Shown: piece after piece, positions 1 to 5,978 of the stretch
Position numbering within the stretch: the first letter of the stretch is position 1
How the letters are laid out: each line of letters opens with the position of its first letter
Assembly (NCBI GenBank): GCA_900752445.1
Contig: CAADVN010000179.1
Location: forward strand, 1 to 16,102
Reading direction: 5' to 3'
Origin: an uncultured Oscillospiraceae bacterium
GTDB lineage: Bacteria; Bacillota; Clostridia; Oscillospirales; Oscillospiraceae
Length of the DNA stretch: 16,102 nt
The notes under the pieces: model-generated
The model's database searches: none
The model's input: only the letters and a program-made list of their open reading frames with translations
Told to the model about the DNA's origin: nothing
Made by a program: the position numbers and the translations under genes

Positions 1-1
1 A

Positions 2-778
2 GGCCCGCCGCTTTTTGACGTTCTCCCTGCCCCCTTTGTACACCCGGCCCCGGAGGAGCCCGCCGCCGCCGTAGTCATAGAGCCCCAGCTTTTCGAAATA
101 CCGTGTCGGGCTCAGGCCGTGCCGCTCTATGCAGCCGGCGTACTCCGACTTGGTCTCGCTGTTGTGGGCCCAGACCGGGGCCTTGTGGGCGCGGGCGAGC
201 TCGGCGAGGTACAAAAGCAGCTTTTCGCTTGCCGTGTACTCGGCGTGGAAGCCGAGCCTGTAGCCCACGAGCGGGCCCATGGCGTTATACTTCTCAAAGT
301 CGCGCTCGGCCACGGTCCAGTCCGCGTCCCCGGCGGCGATGGCGCCGCAGAGCACGGAGCGGAAGCCGCTGTCGAGGACCGCCTGGACATAGGCGTCGCG
401 GTGGTAGTACATGTCGAAGCAGGCGGTGACGCCGCCGGAGAGCAGCTCGAGGATGCCGAGACGCGTAAATGCGTATATCGCCTCAGGGTAGAGCTTGGCC
501 TCCCTCGGGAAGATCTGCTGGAACAGCCACTCCTGCAGGGGCAGGCCGTCGGCGAAGGAGCGCAGGAAGACCATGGGTATGTGCGTGTGCGCGTCCTTGA
601 AGCCCGGTATGACGAGGTCGCCGCCGAGGTCGAGCTCGCGCTCGAATTCGGGCATATCCGTCCGCGCGGACCCGACATAGCTTATGAGCCCGCCGTCTGT
701 CCAGAGCTCGCCCTCCACGAGAGAGCAGTCATTTTCTGCAAGCATGGGCATGAGCCTGGCGTTATACAGTCTTATCAA
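2..778 (-). CDS. Amidohydrolase, MTA/SAH deaminase-like, C-terminus cut by window edge
   Basis: Metal-dependent hydrolase of the COG0402 (TRZ/ATZ, methylthioadenosine/S-adenosylhomocysteine deaminase) type, probably a cytoplasmic deaminase of a purine-like or other aminated ring. 259 residues are visible of an expected 400-430. The N-terminal strand domain leads into PGFKDAHTH, with metal ligands His64 and His66, then the family segment RSFADGLPLQEWL (73-85). HAEYT (His178) and AHNSETKSE (His205, Glu208) match the family's substrate and metal positions. I chose a TTG start at 778 because GGGAGG lies 8 bases upstream and an in-frame stop directly precedes the TTG; the first ATG is nine codons later. 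It is transcribed divergently from the HD-hydrolase gene. Odd: after YDYGGGG the expected HCV-type motif is missing, and no His codon occurs there in any of the three frames. Family assignment is firm; substrate is not. Confidence 0.82.
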   Translation of the reverse strand, partial: MIRLYNARLMPMLAENDCSLVEGELWTDGGLISYVGSARTDMPEFERELDLGGDLVIPGFKDAHTHIPMVFLRSFADGLPLQEWLFQQIFPREAKLYPEAIYAFTRLGILELLSGGVTACFDMYYHRDAYVQAVLDSGFRSVLCGAIAAGDADWTVAERDFEKYNAMGPLVGYRLGFHAEYTASEKLLLYLAELARAHKAPVWAHNSETKSEYAGCIERHGLSPTRYFEKLGLYDYGGGGLLRGRVYKGGRENVKKRRA

Positions 779-812
779 TCACATCGCCTCCCGAAACACT
801 TCTTCATATCAG

Positions 813-840
813 ATTATCACCCTCAAGGCGCGGCTGTCAA
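813..840 (-). promoter_or_regulatory. Sigma-A type promoter of the amidohydrolase gene
   Basis: On the minus strand, TTGACA (840-835) is a perfect -35 box. It is followed by a 16-base spacer and GATAAT (818-813), five of six matches to the -10 consensus. The start codon lies about 35 bases beyond the -10 box. Confidence 0.65.
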
Positions 841-869
841 TTGCAAAAGCGTGCGGCCCGTGTTAAGAT
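841..869 (+). promoter_or_regulatory. Promoter of the HD-hydrolase gene, extended -10
   Basis: TTGCAA (841-846), a 17-base spacer, and TAAGAT (864-869) preceded by TG at the extended -10 position. The -35 box directly abuts the -35 box of the divergent promoter at 835-840. The predicted leader before the GTG start is only about 15-20 bases. Confidence 0.55.
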
Positions 870-892
870 AGCCGCGAGAGGAGGCCTGAGAC

Positions 893-1453
893 GTGACTGT
901 AAGGGAATTCATGGATTTTCTGCATGTGCTGGAGAGGCTCAAATGCAATACCAGGCACGGCTGGACGAGCACGGGGCGGCGCGAATCCGTCGCCGAGCAC
1001 AGCTACAGGCTGTGTGCAATGGCATTTTTGCTGAAGGACGAGTTTCCCGGCATCGATATGGACAAGGTGCTGAGGATGTGCATAGTCCACGACTGGGGCG
1101 AGGCTGTGACGGGAGACATCCCCTCTTTCCTCAAGACGGACGCGGACGAGGCGACGGAGACGGACGCCGTGGGCGGCCTGACGGCCATGCTGCCGGACAA
1201 GAAGGCGGAGCTCGACGCCCTGTTTGCGGAGCTCCTGGCGCTCGAGACCCCGGAGGCGAAGCTCTATAAGGCCATCGACCGCATCGAGGCCGTCATCCAG
1301 CACAACGAGGCGCCGCTCGACACCTGGATAGAGCTCGAGCGCACGCTGAATCTCGAGTACGGCGTTTCCGACTGCGCACAGTTCCCCTTCATGGCCGAGC
1401 TGCGGGAGATAGCCGCAGAGGACACGCGCCAAAAGCTCCGTGAGGACAAATAA
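893..1453 (+). CDS. HD-domain phosphohydrolase, YfbR/HDDC2-like
   Basis: 186-residue cytoplasmic protein of the HD superfamily. It is most like the small all-helical 5'-deoxynucleotidases (YfbR, HDDC2), which remove phosphate from deoxynucleoside monophosphates. Metal ligands are visible as His36 in ESVAEHS, His66-Asp67 in IVHDWGE, and Asp129 in KAIDRIEA. The R-x-x-W segment at 21-24 matches the substrate-side arginine and tryptophan of YfbR. The GTG at 893 is preceded by AGGAGG (879-884) at 8 bases; the ATG six codons later lacks such a site. It is a single-gene unit between the divergent promoter and the terminator at 1470-1499, so its neighbours give no hint of substrate. The HD family call is strong; nucleotidase activity is inferred. 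Confidence 0.85.
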   Translation: MTVREFMDFLHVLERLKCNTRHGWTSTGRRESVAEHSYRLCAMAFLLKDEFPGIDMDKVLRMCIVHDWGEAVTGDIPSFLKTDADEATETDAVGGLTAMLPDKKAELDALFAELLALETPEAKLYKAIDRIEAVIQHNEAPLDTWIELERTLNLEYGVSDCAQFPFMAELREIAAEDTRQKLREDK

Positions 1454-1469
1454 AACTCAAGACAAAGAA

Positions 1470-1499
1470 AAAAGCAGCAGGCGCTCGCCTGCTGCTTTT
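1470..1499. terminator. Bidirectional rho-independent terminator (HD gene / rpsT)
   Basis: A perfect inverted repeat pairs 1470-1483 with 1486-1499: a GC-rich core with A and T flanks and a minimal loop. On the minus strand the stem runs into six T residues, so it serves rpsT well. On the plus strand it ends in four T residues and can stop the HD-hydrolase transcript. Confidence 0.85.
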
Positions 1500-1511
1500 C
1501 ACATACTTGAT

Positions 1512-1775
1512 TTACTCCATTGCGTTGAGCTTCACCGTCATGGCGCTCTTCTTGTGGGCCGCATTGTTCTTGTGGATGAGACCCCTAGCAGCGGCACGAT
1601 CGACAGACTTCACAGCAACTTTATAGGTACCGGCAGCCGCCTCCTTGTTGCCCTCCGCAACCGCCGCGTCGAACTTCTTCATAACAGTCTTGAGCGCGGT
1701 CTTCTGAGCCTTGTTCCTCGCGTTCTCCAGCTTGGACTTCTCATCGCGCTTCATCGCAGACTTGATATTGGGCAT
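1512..1775 (-). CDS. rpsT: 30S ribosomal protein S20
   Basis: Ribosomal protein S20, a three-helix primary binder of 16S rRNA. The 87 residues match the usual bacterial length. The start MPNIKSAMKR, the Lys/Arg/Ala-rich helices, and the C-terminal segment GLIHKNNAAHKKSAM are family hallmarks. I start at ATG 1775: an in-frame GTG at 1787 would add MANG, but it overlaps the Shine-Dalgarno stretch AGGAGGAGG (1787-1796), whereas ATG 1775 lies 11 bases past it and gives the conserved N-terminus. rpsT is divergent from gpr; rpsT beside gpr is a recurring arrangement in spore-forming Firmicutes. It has its own promoter and terminator. A GC-rich leader of about 55 bases could fold, and S20 often controls its own translation, but no specific element is proven here. 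Confidence 0.97.
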   Translation of the reverse strand: MPNIKSAMKRDEKSKLENARNKAQKTALKTVMKKFDAAVAEGNKEAAAGTYKVAVKSVDRAAARGLIHKNNAAHKKSAMTVKLNAME

Positions 1776-1839
1776 TCCGTTTGCCACCTCCTCCTATAAA
1801 ATTGCACAGACGGGCCGCTCCGCCCACCCGCGGATAGTT

Positions 1840-1868
1840 ATTCTACCATTAGAAATCCTAAAAATCAA
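1840..1868 (-). promoter_or_regulatory. rpsT promoter
   Basis: Minus strand: TTGATT (1868-1863), a 17-base spacer, and TAGAAT (1845-1840) with TG one base upstream (extended -10). Position and strength fit a ribosomal protein gene. The transcript would start near 1833. Confidence 0.65.
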
Positions 1869-1898
1869 GGGCTTTTTGCAATTTTTAAACGGAACTTT

Positions 1899-1927
1899 GT
1901 ATAGCGCGTTACAGAAAGGCCAGACTA
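1899..1927 (+). promoter_or_regulatory. Candidate sigma-G sporulation promoter of gpr
   Basis: GTATA at 1899-1903 fits the sigma-G -35 consensus GHATR. After 17 bases, CAGACTA (1921-1927) matches six of seven positions of CATWHTA. No sigma-A promoter is evident there. The start site near 1934 leaves about 29 bases before the gpr ATG. Inferred by pattern only. Confidence 0.45.
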
Positions 1928-1962
1928 TACAGCATCTTGTGTTTGTGAGGTGCAATATACCA

Positions 1963-2811
1963 ATGGACAGGCCCTTCCGCACCGACCTAGCCGCCGAACA
2001 GCGCGAACTCACGCCCGATGCCGGCAGGCTCAGCGGCGTGCGTGCCGACTCAGCTTCCCGCCGCGGTTTCTCCGTCTGCACCGTTGAGATCCTCGATGAG
2101 CAGGGGGAGCAGACGTTATGTAAACCCAAGGGCAAGTATGTGACCCTTGACCTCGAACCGCTTATCGGGCGCACCTCCGATGCCTTCGAGGACGCCGCCT
2201 CCCTGCTGGCCGAGCTCATCCGGGAACTGCTGCCACCGGGCGCTGAAAACGGCACGCTGGTCGCAGGGCTGGGTAACGACGCTATGACGCCGGACGCAGT
2301 AGGCCCCCTGGCTGTGAATTCTGTCATAGCCACGCGGCACCTGAAGCGCGGTATGCCCGAGGACTTTGCCGGATTTTCAACAGTCTCGGCCGTGAAGCCC
2401 GGTGTGCTGGGCTCAACAGGTATCGAATCTGCCGAGCTGCTCCGTTCAGCCTGCGCCGCCGCCAAGCCGTCCAGGCTTATTGCCGTGGACGCGCTGGCCT
2501 CTGCCTCTCTCGAGCGCCTCTGCCGTACGGTCCAGCTCACGGACGCTGGGATCGTCCCGGGGTCTGGCGTGGGCAACGACAGGGCCGCCGTCAACAGCAG
2601 CTCGCTTGGTCTGCCGGTGCTGGCGATCGGAGTGCCCACAGTAGTAGATGCCTCGGCCTTCACCGATTCCCCTGATGCCGCCGGCATGTTCGTTACCCCG
2701 CGTGATATTGACAGCTCCGTGCGCGACGTGGCGAAACTCATCGGCTATGGAATAAATCTCGCCCTGCACGAGGGCCTTACCGTGGCGGATATAGACATGC
2801 TGAAGTCCTGA
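1963..2811 (+). CDS. gpr: Germination protease GPR
   Basis: Aspartic-type endopeptidase that starts degrading the small acid-soluble proteins protecting DNA in dormant spores; it is made as a zymogen in the forespore. 282 residues. Near the N-terminus, RTDLAAE (6-12) is the family's self-processing region. GLGNDAMTPDAVGP (102-115, Asp111) and VDALASASLERLCRT (175-189, Asp176) carry the likely catalytic aspartates. The segment near 194-230, ending GVPTVVDA, is also typical. ATG 1963 is chosen because GTGAGGTG sits just upstream. The frame stays open further upstream, and a GTG at 1939 would add eight residues but has no ribosome site and would leave almost no leader behind the candidate sigma-G promoter. 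The propeptide (about 8 residues) is shorter than the 15 of Bacillus. The usual partner spoIIP is absent; parS and parA follow. Confidence 0.93.
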   Translation: MDRPFRTDLAAEQRELTPDAGRLSGVRADSASRRGFSVCTVEILDEQGEQTLCKPKGKYVTLDLEPLIGRTSDAFEDAASLLAELIRELLPPGAENGTLVAGLGNDAMTPDAVGPLAVNSVIATRHLKRGMPEDFAGFSTVSAVKPGVLGSTGIESAELLRSACAAAKPSRLIAVDALASASLERLCRTVQLTDAGIVPGSGVGNDRAAVNSSSLGLPVLAIGVPTVVDASAFTDSPDAAGMFVTPRDIDSSVRDVAKLIGYGINLALHEGLTVADIDMLKS

Positions 2812-2812
2812 A

Positions 2813-2828
2813 TGTTTCACGTGAAACA
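2813..2828. other. parS: parS centromere site 1 (perfect)
   Basis: TGTTTCACGTGAAACA is a perfect 16-base palindrome identical to the canonical Firmicute ParB (Spo0J) binding site. It starts one base after the gpr stop codon. It differs from the Noc site, so the partner is ParB rather than Noc. Confidence 0.95.
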
Positions 2829-2841
2829 GGTCGAGCCGCGC

Positions 2842-2857
2842 CGTTTCACGTGAAACA
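2842..2857. other. parS: parS centromere site 2 (one mismatch)
   Basis: CGTTTCACGTGAAACA differs from site 1 only at its first base. The centres are 29 bases apart. The site ends two bases before the -35 box of the parA promoter, so bound or spreading ParB could affect parAB transcription. A further half-site, CGTGAAAC (2872-2879), lies in the promoter spacer. Confidence 0.92.
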
Positions 2858-2859
2858 TA

Positions 2860-2888
2860 TTGAATTGAGGGCGTGAAACTGCTATAAT
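2860..2888 (+). promoter_or_regulatory. Promoter of the parA-parB-serS operon
   Basis: TTGAAT (2860-2865), a 17-base spacer, and perfect TATAAT (2883-2888) with TG at the extended -10 position. The spacer contains a parS half-site. Predicted start near 2895, about 20 bases before the parA start. Confidence 0.75.
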
Positions 2889-2914
2889 CGAGCGCAGAGA
2901 AAAGAGGGATGGAC

Positions 2915-3670
2915 ATGGGCAAGATAATCGCCGTTGCCAATCAAAAGGGCGGCGTGGGAAAGACTACGACCTGTGTGAACATCTGCGCAGCGCTTGCAAA
3001 GAGGAATCGCAAGGTGCTCCTTGCAGACTGCGACCCGCAGGGCAACAGCACGTCCGGCATGGGCGTCTCCAAGGAGCAGGCTCCCAACATGTATGACCTT
3101 CTCGTGCGCGGGGCCAGCGCCGCAGATTGCGTCGTCAAGACGAATTTCGGCGACGTGCTGCCATCAAACAAGGAGCTTTCGGGCGCAAGCATCGAGCTTG
3201 TGGACATGGATAGCCGCGAATATGTTCTTAAAACGCGGCTTCTTGCCCTGCGCGAAGAGTATGACTACATATTCATCGACTGCCCGCCGTCACTGGAGCT
3301 GCTGACCGTGAATGCGCTCGCCGCCGCTGACTCAGTGCTAATACCCGTCCAGTGCGAGTATTACGCCCTGGAGGGCATAGCCGACCTGATGACGACGATA
3401 AAGCTGACGAAAAAGAGGCTCAATCCGGCGCTGGAGATACAGGGCATCGTGCTCACTATGTACGACTCCCGCACGAATTTTTCAGAGCAGGTGGCGGCCG
3501 AGGTCGAAAAATTCTTCGGAACAGCGGTATACAAGACCCGCATACCGAGGAATGTACGTATTGCGGAAGCACCGAGCCATGGCGAGCCGGTCATAAAGTA
3601 TGACAGGATCTCAAAGGGCAGCAGGGCATACTTGCACCTTGCGGATGAATTGTTGAGGAGGGAGGAGTGA
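2915..3670 (+). CDS. parA: Chromosome partitioning ATPase ParA (Soj)
   Basis: Deviant-Walker ATPase that binds DNA nonspecifically as an ATP dimer, is stimulated by ParB, drives origin segregation, and in Firmicutes also acts on DnaA. 251 residues, normal for chromosomal ParA. Signature lysine and P-loop are in KGGVGKTT (11-18). DPQGN (40-44) and IDCPPS mark Walker A' and Walker B, and IPRNVRIAEAPSHG is the typical C-terminal ParA segment. I start at ATG 2915 because GAGGG ends about six bases before it; the ATG at 2909 would touch the ribosome site. It is the first gene of the operon with parB, overlapping it by four bases. The parS pair directly upstream makes the module complete. There is no N-terminal DNA-binding domain, so this is the chromosomal rather than the plasmid P1 type. 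Confidence 0.96.
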   Translation: MGKIIAVANQKGGVGKTTTCVNICAALAKRNRKVLLADCDPQGNSTSGMGVSKEQAPNMYDLLVRGASAADCVVKTNFGDVLPSNKELSGASIELVDMDSREYVLKTRLLALREEYDYIFIDCPPSLELLTVNALAAADSVLIPVQCEYYALEGIADLMTTIKLTKKRLNPALEIQGIVLTMYDSRTNFSEQVAAEVEKFFGTAVYKTRIPRNVRIAEAPSHGEPVIKYDRISKGSRAYLHLADELLRREE

Positions 3671-4542
3671 CGGTGGCGGCGAAAAAGGGGCTTGGTACGG
3701 GTCTTGACGTGCTTTTTGGTGATCTGTCAAAGGAAGAGGAGCAGAAGGAGCTGGTGCAGAGCCTGCCCATCTCAAAGATTGAGCCGCGCGAAGGCCAGCC
3801 CAGGACGGTCTTTGACGAGGAGGCGCTGAGTGAGCTGGCGGACTCGATACGGGAATACGGCCTTCTGATGCCTGTCACAGTGCGAAAGCTGGATTCCGGC
3901 TACTATCAGCTGATAGCCGGCGAGCGCCGTTGGCGCGCTGCGCGTATCGCGGGGCTCAGCGAGATACCGGCTCGGGTCATAGAGGCGGACGACAGGCTCG
4001 CGACCGAGCTTGCGCTGGTCGAGAACCTGCAGAGGGAGGACCTGAACCCCGTCGAAGAGGCGCAGGGCTACCGCACCCTGATGGAGGACTACGGCCTTAC
4101 GCAGGACGAGGCGGCCCAGAGGGTGGGAAAGTCCCGGCCAGCGGTGGCGAATGCGCTGAGGCTGCTCTCGCTCGCGCCCGAGGTGCTGCAGTTCGTGGAG
4201 CAGGGCCTGCTCTCGGCCGGGCACGCCCGCGCGCTCGTGACAGTGAAGCCTGAGGAGCTGCAGATAGATGCGGCCAGGCAGGTGATGAAGAATGGGCTCT
4301 CCGTCAGGCGGACGGAAGAACTGGCGAAAAGGCTGATGCGGCCGCCCAAGCCTATTGCGCCCGACGGCGGCATCCGTGTGGATTATGCCGCAGAGGTGAC
4401 CAGGAGGCTCGAACGCGCCCTTGGACGACGGGTCCTGCTAAGTGAGAATGGTAAAAAGGGACGCATAGTGCTGGAATACTATGGCGCAGACGACCGCGAG
4501 AGGCTCATAGAGGCGCTCGCGGGCCTGAATAAAGAGGAGTGA
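3667..4542 (+). CDS. parB: Centromere-binding CTPase ParB (Spo0J)
   Basis: Binds parS, loads as a CTP-dependent clamp, spreads along DNA, recruits condensin and stimulates ParA. 291 residues. The N-terminal KKGLGTGLDVLF is the ParA-stimulating peptide. The CTP-binding domain (about 33-125) holds GERRWRA (85-91) and ENLQRED (119-125). A helix-turn-helix (about 143-167) follows, then a C-terminal dimer domain that ends in a hydrophobic strand-helix pair. The GTG at 3667 overlaps the parA stop as GTGA, with AGGAGG five bases upstream. A second GTG at 3673 is equally plausible, with GGAGG seven bases upstream, giving a start closer to the family's usual MAAKKGLG. Overlap and shared promoter mean translational coupling with parA. 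Canonical parS rather than Noc sites argues against Noc. Confidence 0.96.
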   Translation: MTVAAKKGLGTGLDVLFGDLSKEEEQKELVQSLPISKIEPREGQPRTVFDEEALSELADSIREYGLLMPVTVRKLDSGYYQLIAGERRWRAARIAGLSEIPARVIEADDRLATELALVENLQREDLNPVEEAQGYRTLMEDYGLTQDEAAQRVGKSRPAVANALRLLSLAPEVLQFVEQGLLSAGHARALVTVKPEELQIDAARQVMKNGLSVRRTEELAKRLMRPPKPIAPDGGIRVDYAAEVTRRLERALGRRVLLSENGKKGRIVLEYYGADDRERLIEALAGLNKEE

Positions 4543-4551
4543 GGGATAAAT

Positions 4552-5856
4552 ATGCTGGATATCAAATTTGTGCGCGAAAACCCCGATGCAGTGCGCGAGA
4601 ACATAAAGAAGAAGTTCCAGGATGCAAAATTGCCGCTTGTGGACGAGGCGATAGACTATGACGCGCGCCTGCGCGCCGCAATAACCGAGGCCAATGAGCT
4701 GCGAGCCTCCCGCAACGCGCTCTCGAAGCAGGTCGGCATGCTCATGGGCCAGGCGAAGAAGGACCCCTCCAAGCTCGCAGAGGCGGAGGAGGTAAAGGCG
4801 AAGGTCAAGGCCCAGGCAGACAGGCTCGCCGAGCTCGAGGCCCAGGAGGCCGAGCTCGAGGAGAAGCTGCGCGGCGTCATGCTCGTCATCCCTCAGATGA
4901 TAGACCCCAGCGTCCCCATCGGCCCGGACGACAGCCATAACGTCGAGGTCCAGCGCTTCGGCGAGGCGAAGGCCCCGGAGGTCGACATACCCTACCATAC
5001 CGAGATAATGGAGAGCTTCGGCGGCATAGACCTGGACGCCGCCAGGCGGGGCTCGGGCAACGGTTTCTATTATTTGGTAGGCGATATCGCCCGCCTGCAC
5101 GAGGCGGTGCTGGCCTATGCGCGCGATTTCATGATAGACCGGGGATTCACCTATGTGATACCTCCTTTCATGATACACGGCAACGTGGTCGAGGGCGTCA
5201 TGTCCTTCCCGGAGATGGATGCCATGATGTACAAGATAGAGGGCGAGGACCTCTATCTCATCGGCACCTCCGAGCACTCGATGATAGGCCGCTATATAGA
5301 CCAGATCATCCCCGAGGCGGAGCTGCCGCTGACTCTGACCAGCTACTCGCCCTGCTTCCGCAAGGAGAAGGGCGCGCACGGGCTGGAGGAGCGAGGCATT
5401 TACAGGATACACCAGTTTGAAAAGCAGGAGATGATCGTGCTCTGCCGGCCTGAGGACAGCATGTTCTGGTATGAGAAGCTCTGGCGCAACTCCGTTGACC
5501 TGTTTAGGAGCCTGGACATCCCGGTCAGGCAGCTGGAGTGCTGCTCGGGCGACTTGGCGGACCTGAAGGTCAAGAGCTGCGACATAGAAGCCTGGAGCCC
5601 GAGGCAGGGCAAGTACTTCGAGGTGTGCAGCTGCTCGAACCTGGGCGACGCGCAGGCCCGCCGCCTGAAGATCCGCGTGCGCGGTGAGGACGGCAAGCTC
5701 TATCTGGCGCACACGCTCAACAACACCTGCGTCGCGCCGCCGCGGATGCTCATCGCCTTCCTCGAGAACAACCTGAACGCCGACGGCACGGTGGACATAC
5801 CCGAGGTCCTGCGCCCCTACATGGGCGGCAAAGAAAAGCTCGTGCCGAAGAAATAG
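4552..5856 (+). CDS. serS: Serine--tRNA ligase
   Basis: Class II synthetase that charges tRNA-Ser, and tRNA-Sec where present, with serine. 434 residues, normal length. The N-terminal coiled coil (about 28-108, rich in Glu, Ala, Lys) grips the long variable arm of the tRNA. The catalytic domain shows the TxE serine-binding motif as TSE (239-241), motif 2 from SPCFRKEKG to HQFEKQE (266-293), and motif 3 from LNNTCVAPPR to LENN (389-407), with Arg398. The motif 2 loop (GAHGLEERG) and TSEHS differ from the RDTRG and TAEVP forms of model bacteria; I recall this variant from many gut Clostridia. It lies nine bases after parB with its own GAGGG ribosome site and no promoter or T-box leader, so it is expressed with parAB. 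The DUF4446 gene often found between parB and serS is missing. Confidence 0.96.
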   Translation: MLDIKFVRENPDAVRENIKKKFQDAKLPLVDEAIDYDARLRAAITEANELRASRNALSKQVGMLMGQAKKDPSKLAEAEEVKAKVKAQADRLAELEAQEAELEEKLRGVMLVIPQMIDPSVPIGPDDSHNVEVQRFGEAKAPEVDIPYHTEIMESFGGIDLDAARRGSGNGFYYLVGDIARLHEAVLAYARDFMIDRGFTYVIPPFMIHGNVVEGVMSFPEMDAMMYKIEGEDLYLIGTSEHSMIGRYIDQIIPEAELPLTLTSYSPCFRKEKGAHGLEERGIYRIHQFEKQEMIVLCRPEDSMFWYEKLWRNSVDLFRSLDIPVRQLECCSGDLADLKVKSCDIEAWSPRQGKYFEVCSCSNLGDAQARRLKIRVRGEDGKLYLAHTLNNTCVAPPRMLIAFLENNLNADGTVDIPEVLRPYMGGKEKLVPKK

Positions 5857-5875
5857 AGAACGCAGCGCCGACATT

Positions 5876-5903
5876 GGGGCCCGGACCGGGCCCCATGTTT
5901 TTT
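5876..5903 (+). terminator. Terminator of the parAB-serS operon
   Basis: Eight-base-pair stem GGGGCCCG/CGGGCCCC with a three-base loop, then ATG and six T residues. It lies 20 bases after the serS stop and ends 10 bases before the -35 box of the blaI-type promoter. Confidence 0.9.
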
Positions 5904-5913
5904 GCGCTCCCGC

Positions 5914-5942
5914 TTGACAGGGCTGTACTACTGTGATAGTAT
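5914..5942 (+). promoter_or_regulatory. Promoter of the BlaI-M56 operon
   Basis: Perfect TTGACA (5914-5919), a 17-base spacer, and TAGTAT (5937-5942). The -10 box is made of the right arm of operator 1, so repressor and RNA polymerase must compete. Confidence 0.75.
5926..5941. promoter_or_regulatory. BlaI-family operator 1
   Basis: Inverted repeat TACTA-N6-TAGTA covering the promoter spacer and -10 box. The half-site form fits the TAC/GTA dyads bound by BlaI/MecI dimers. A near-identical copy lies 24 bases downstream. Confidence 0.75.
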
Positions 5943-5948
5943 AAAGCC

Positions 5949-5966
5949 ATACTACTCTGATAGTAT
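5949..5966. promoter_or_regulatory. BlaI-family operator 2
   Basis: Eighteen-base dyad ATACTA-N6-TAGTAT over the predicted transcription start, ending just before the ribosome site GGAGG (5967-5971). With operator 1 it forms a two-site control region for tight autorepression. Confidence 0.75.
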
Positions 5967-5978
5967 GGAGGCGGGGAG

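Noticed and set aside
119..871. 250-codon open frame on the plus strand at the left end
   Set aside because: It runs antisense to the amidohydrolase and across the divergent promoters. The minus-frame protein shows conserved metal-site motifs, this one none.
2641..2656. TAGTA sequence resembling a BlaI half-site inside gpr
   Set aside because: Only a half-site within coding sequence, with no dyad and no nearby promoter.
4810..4862. Direct repeat of GCCGAGCTCGAGG in serS
   Set aside because: It encodes the Glu/Ala/Leu heptads of the SerRS coiled coil, and coding need explains it.
4438..5874. 478-codon open frame on the minus strand opposite serS
   Set aside because: It is the mirror of a highly conserved synthetase gene. 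GC-rich codons leave the opposite strand free of stops. The predicted protein has no recognisable domain and no ribosome site.
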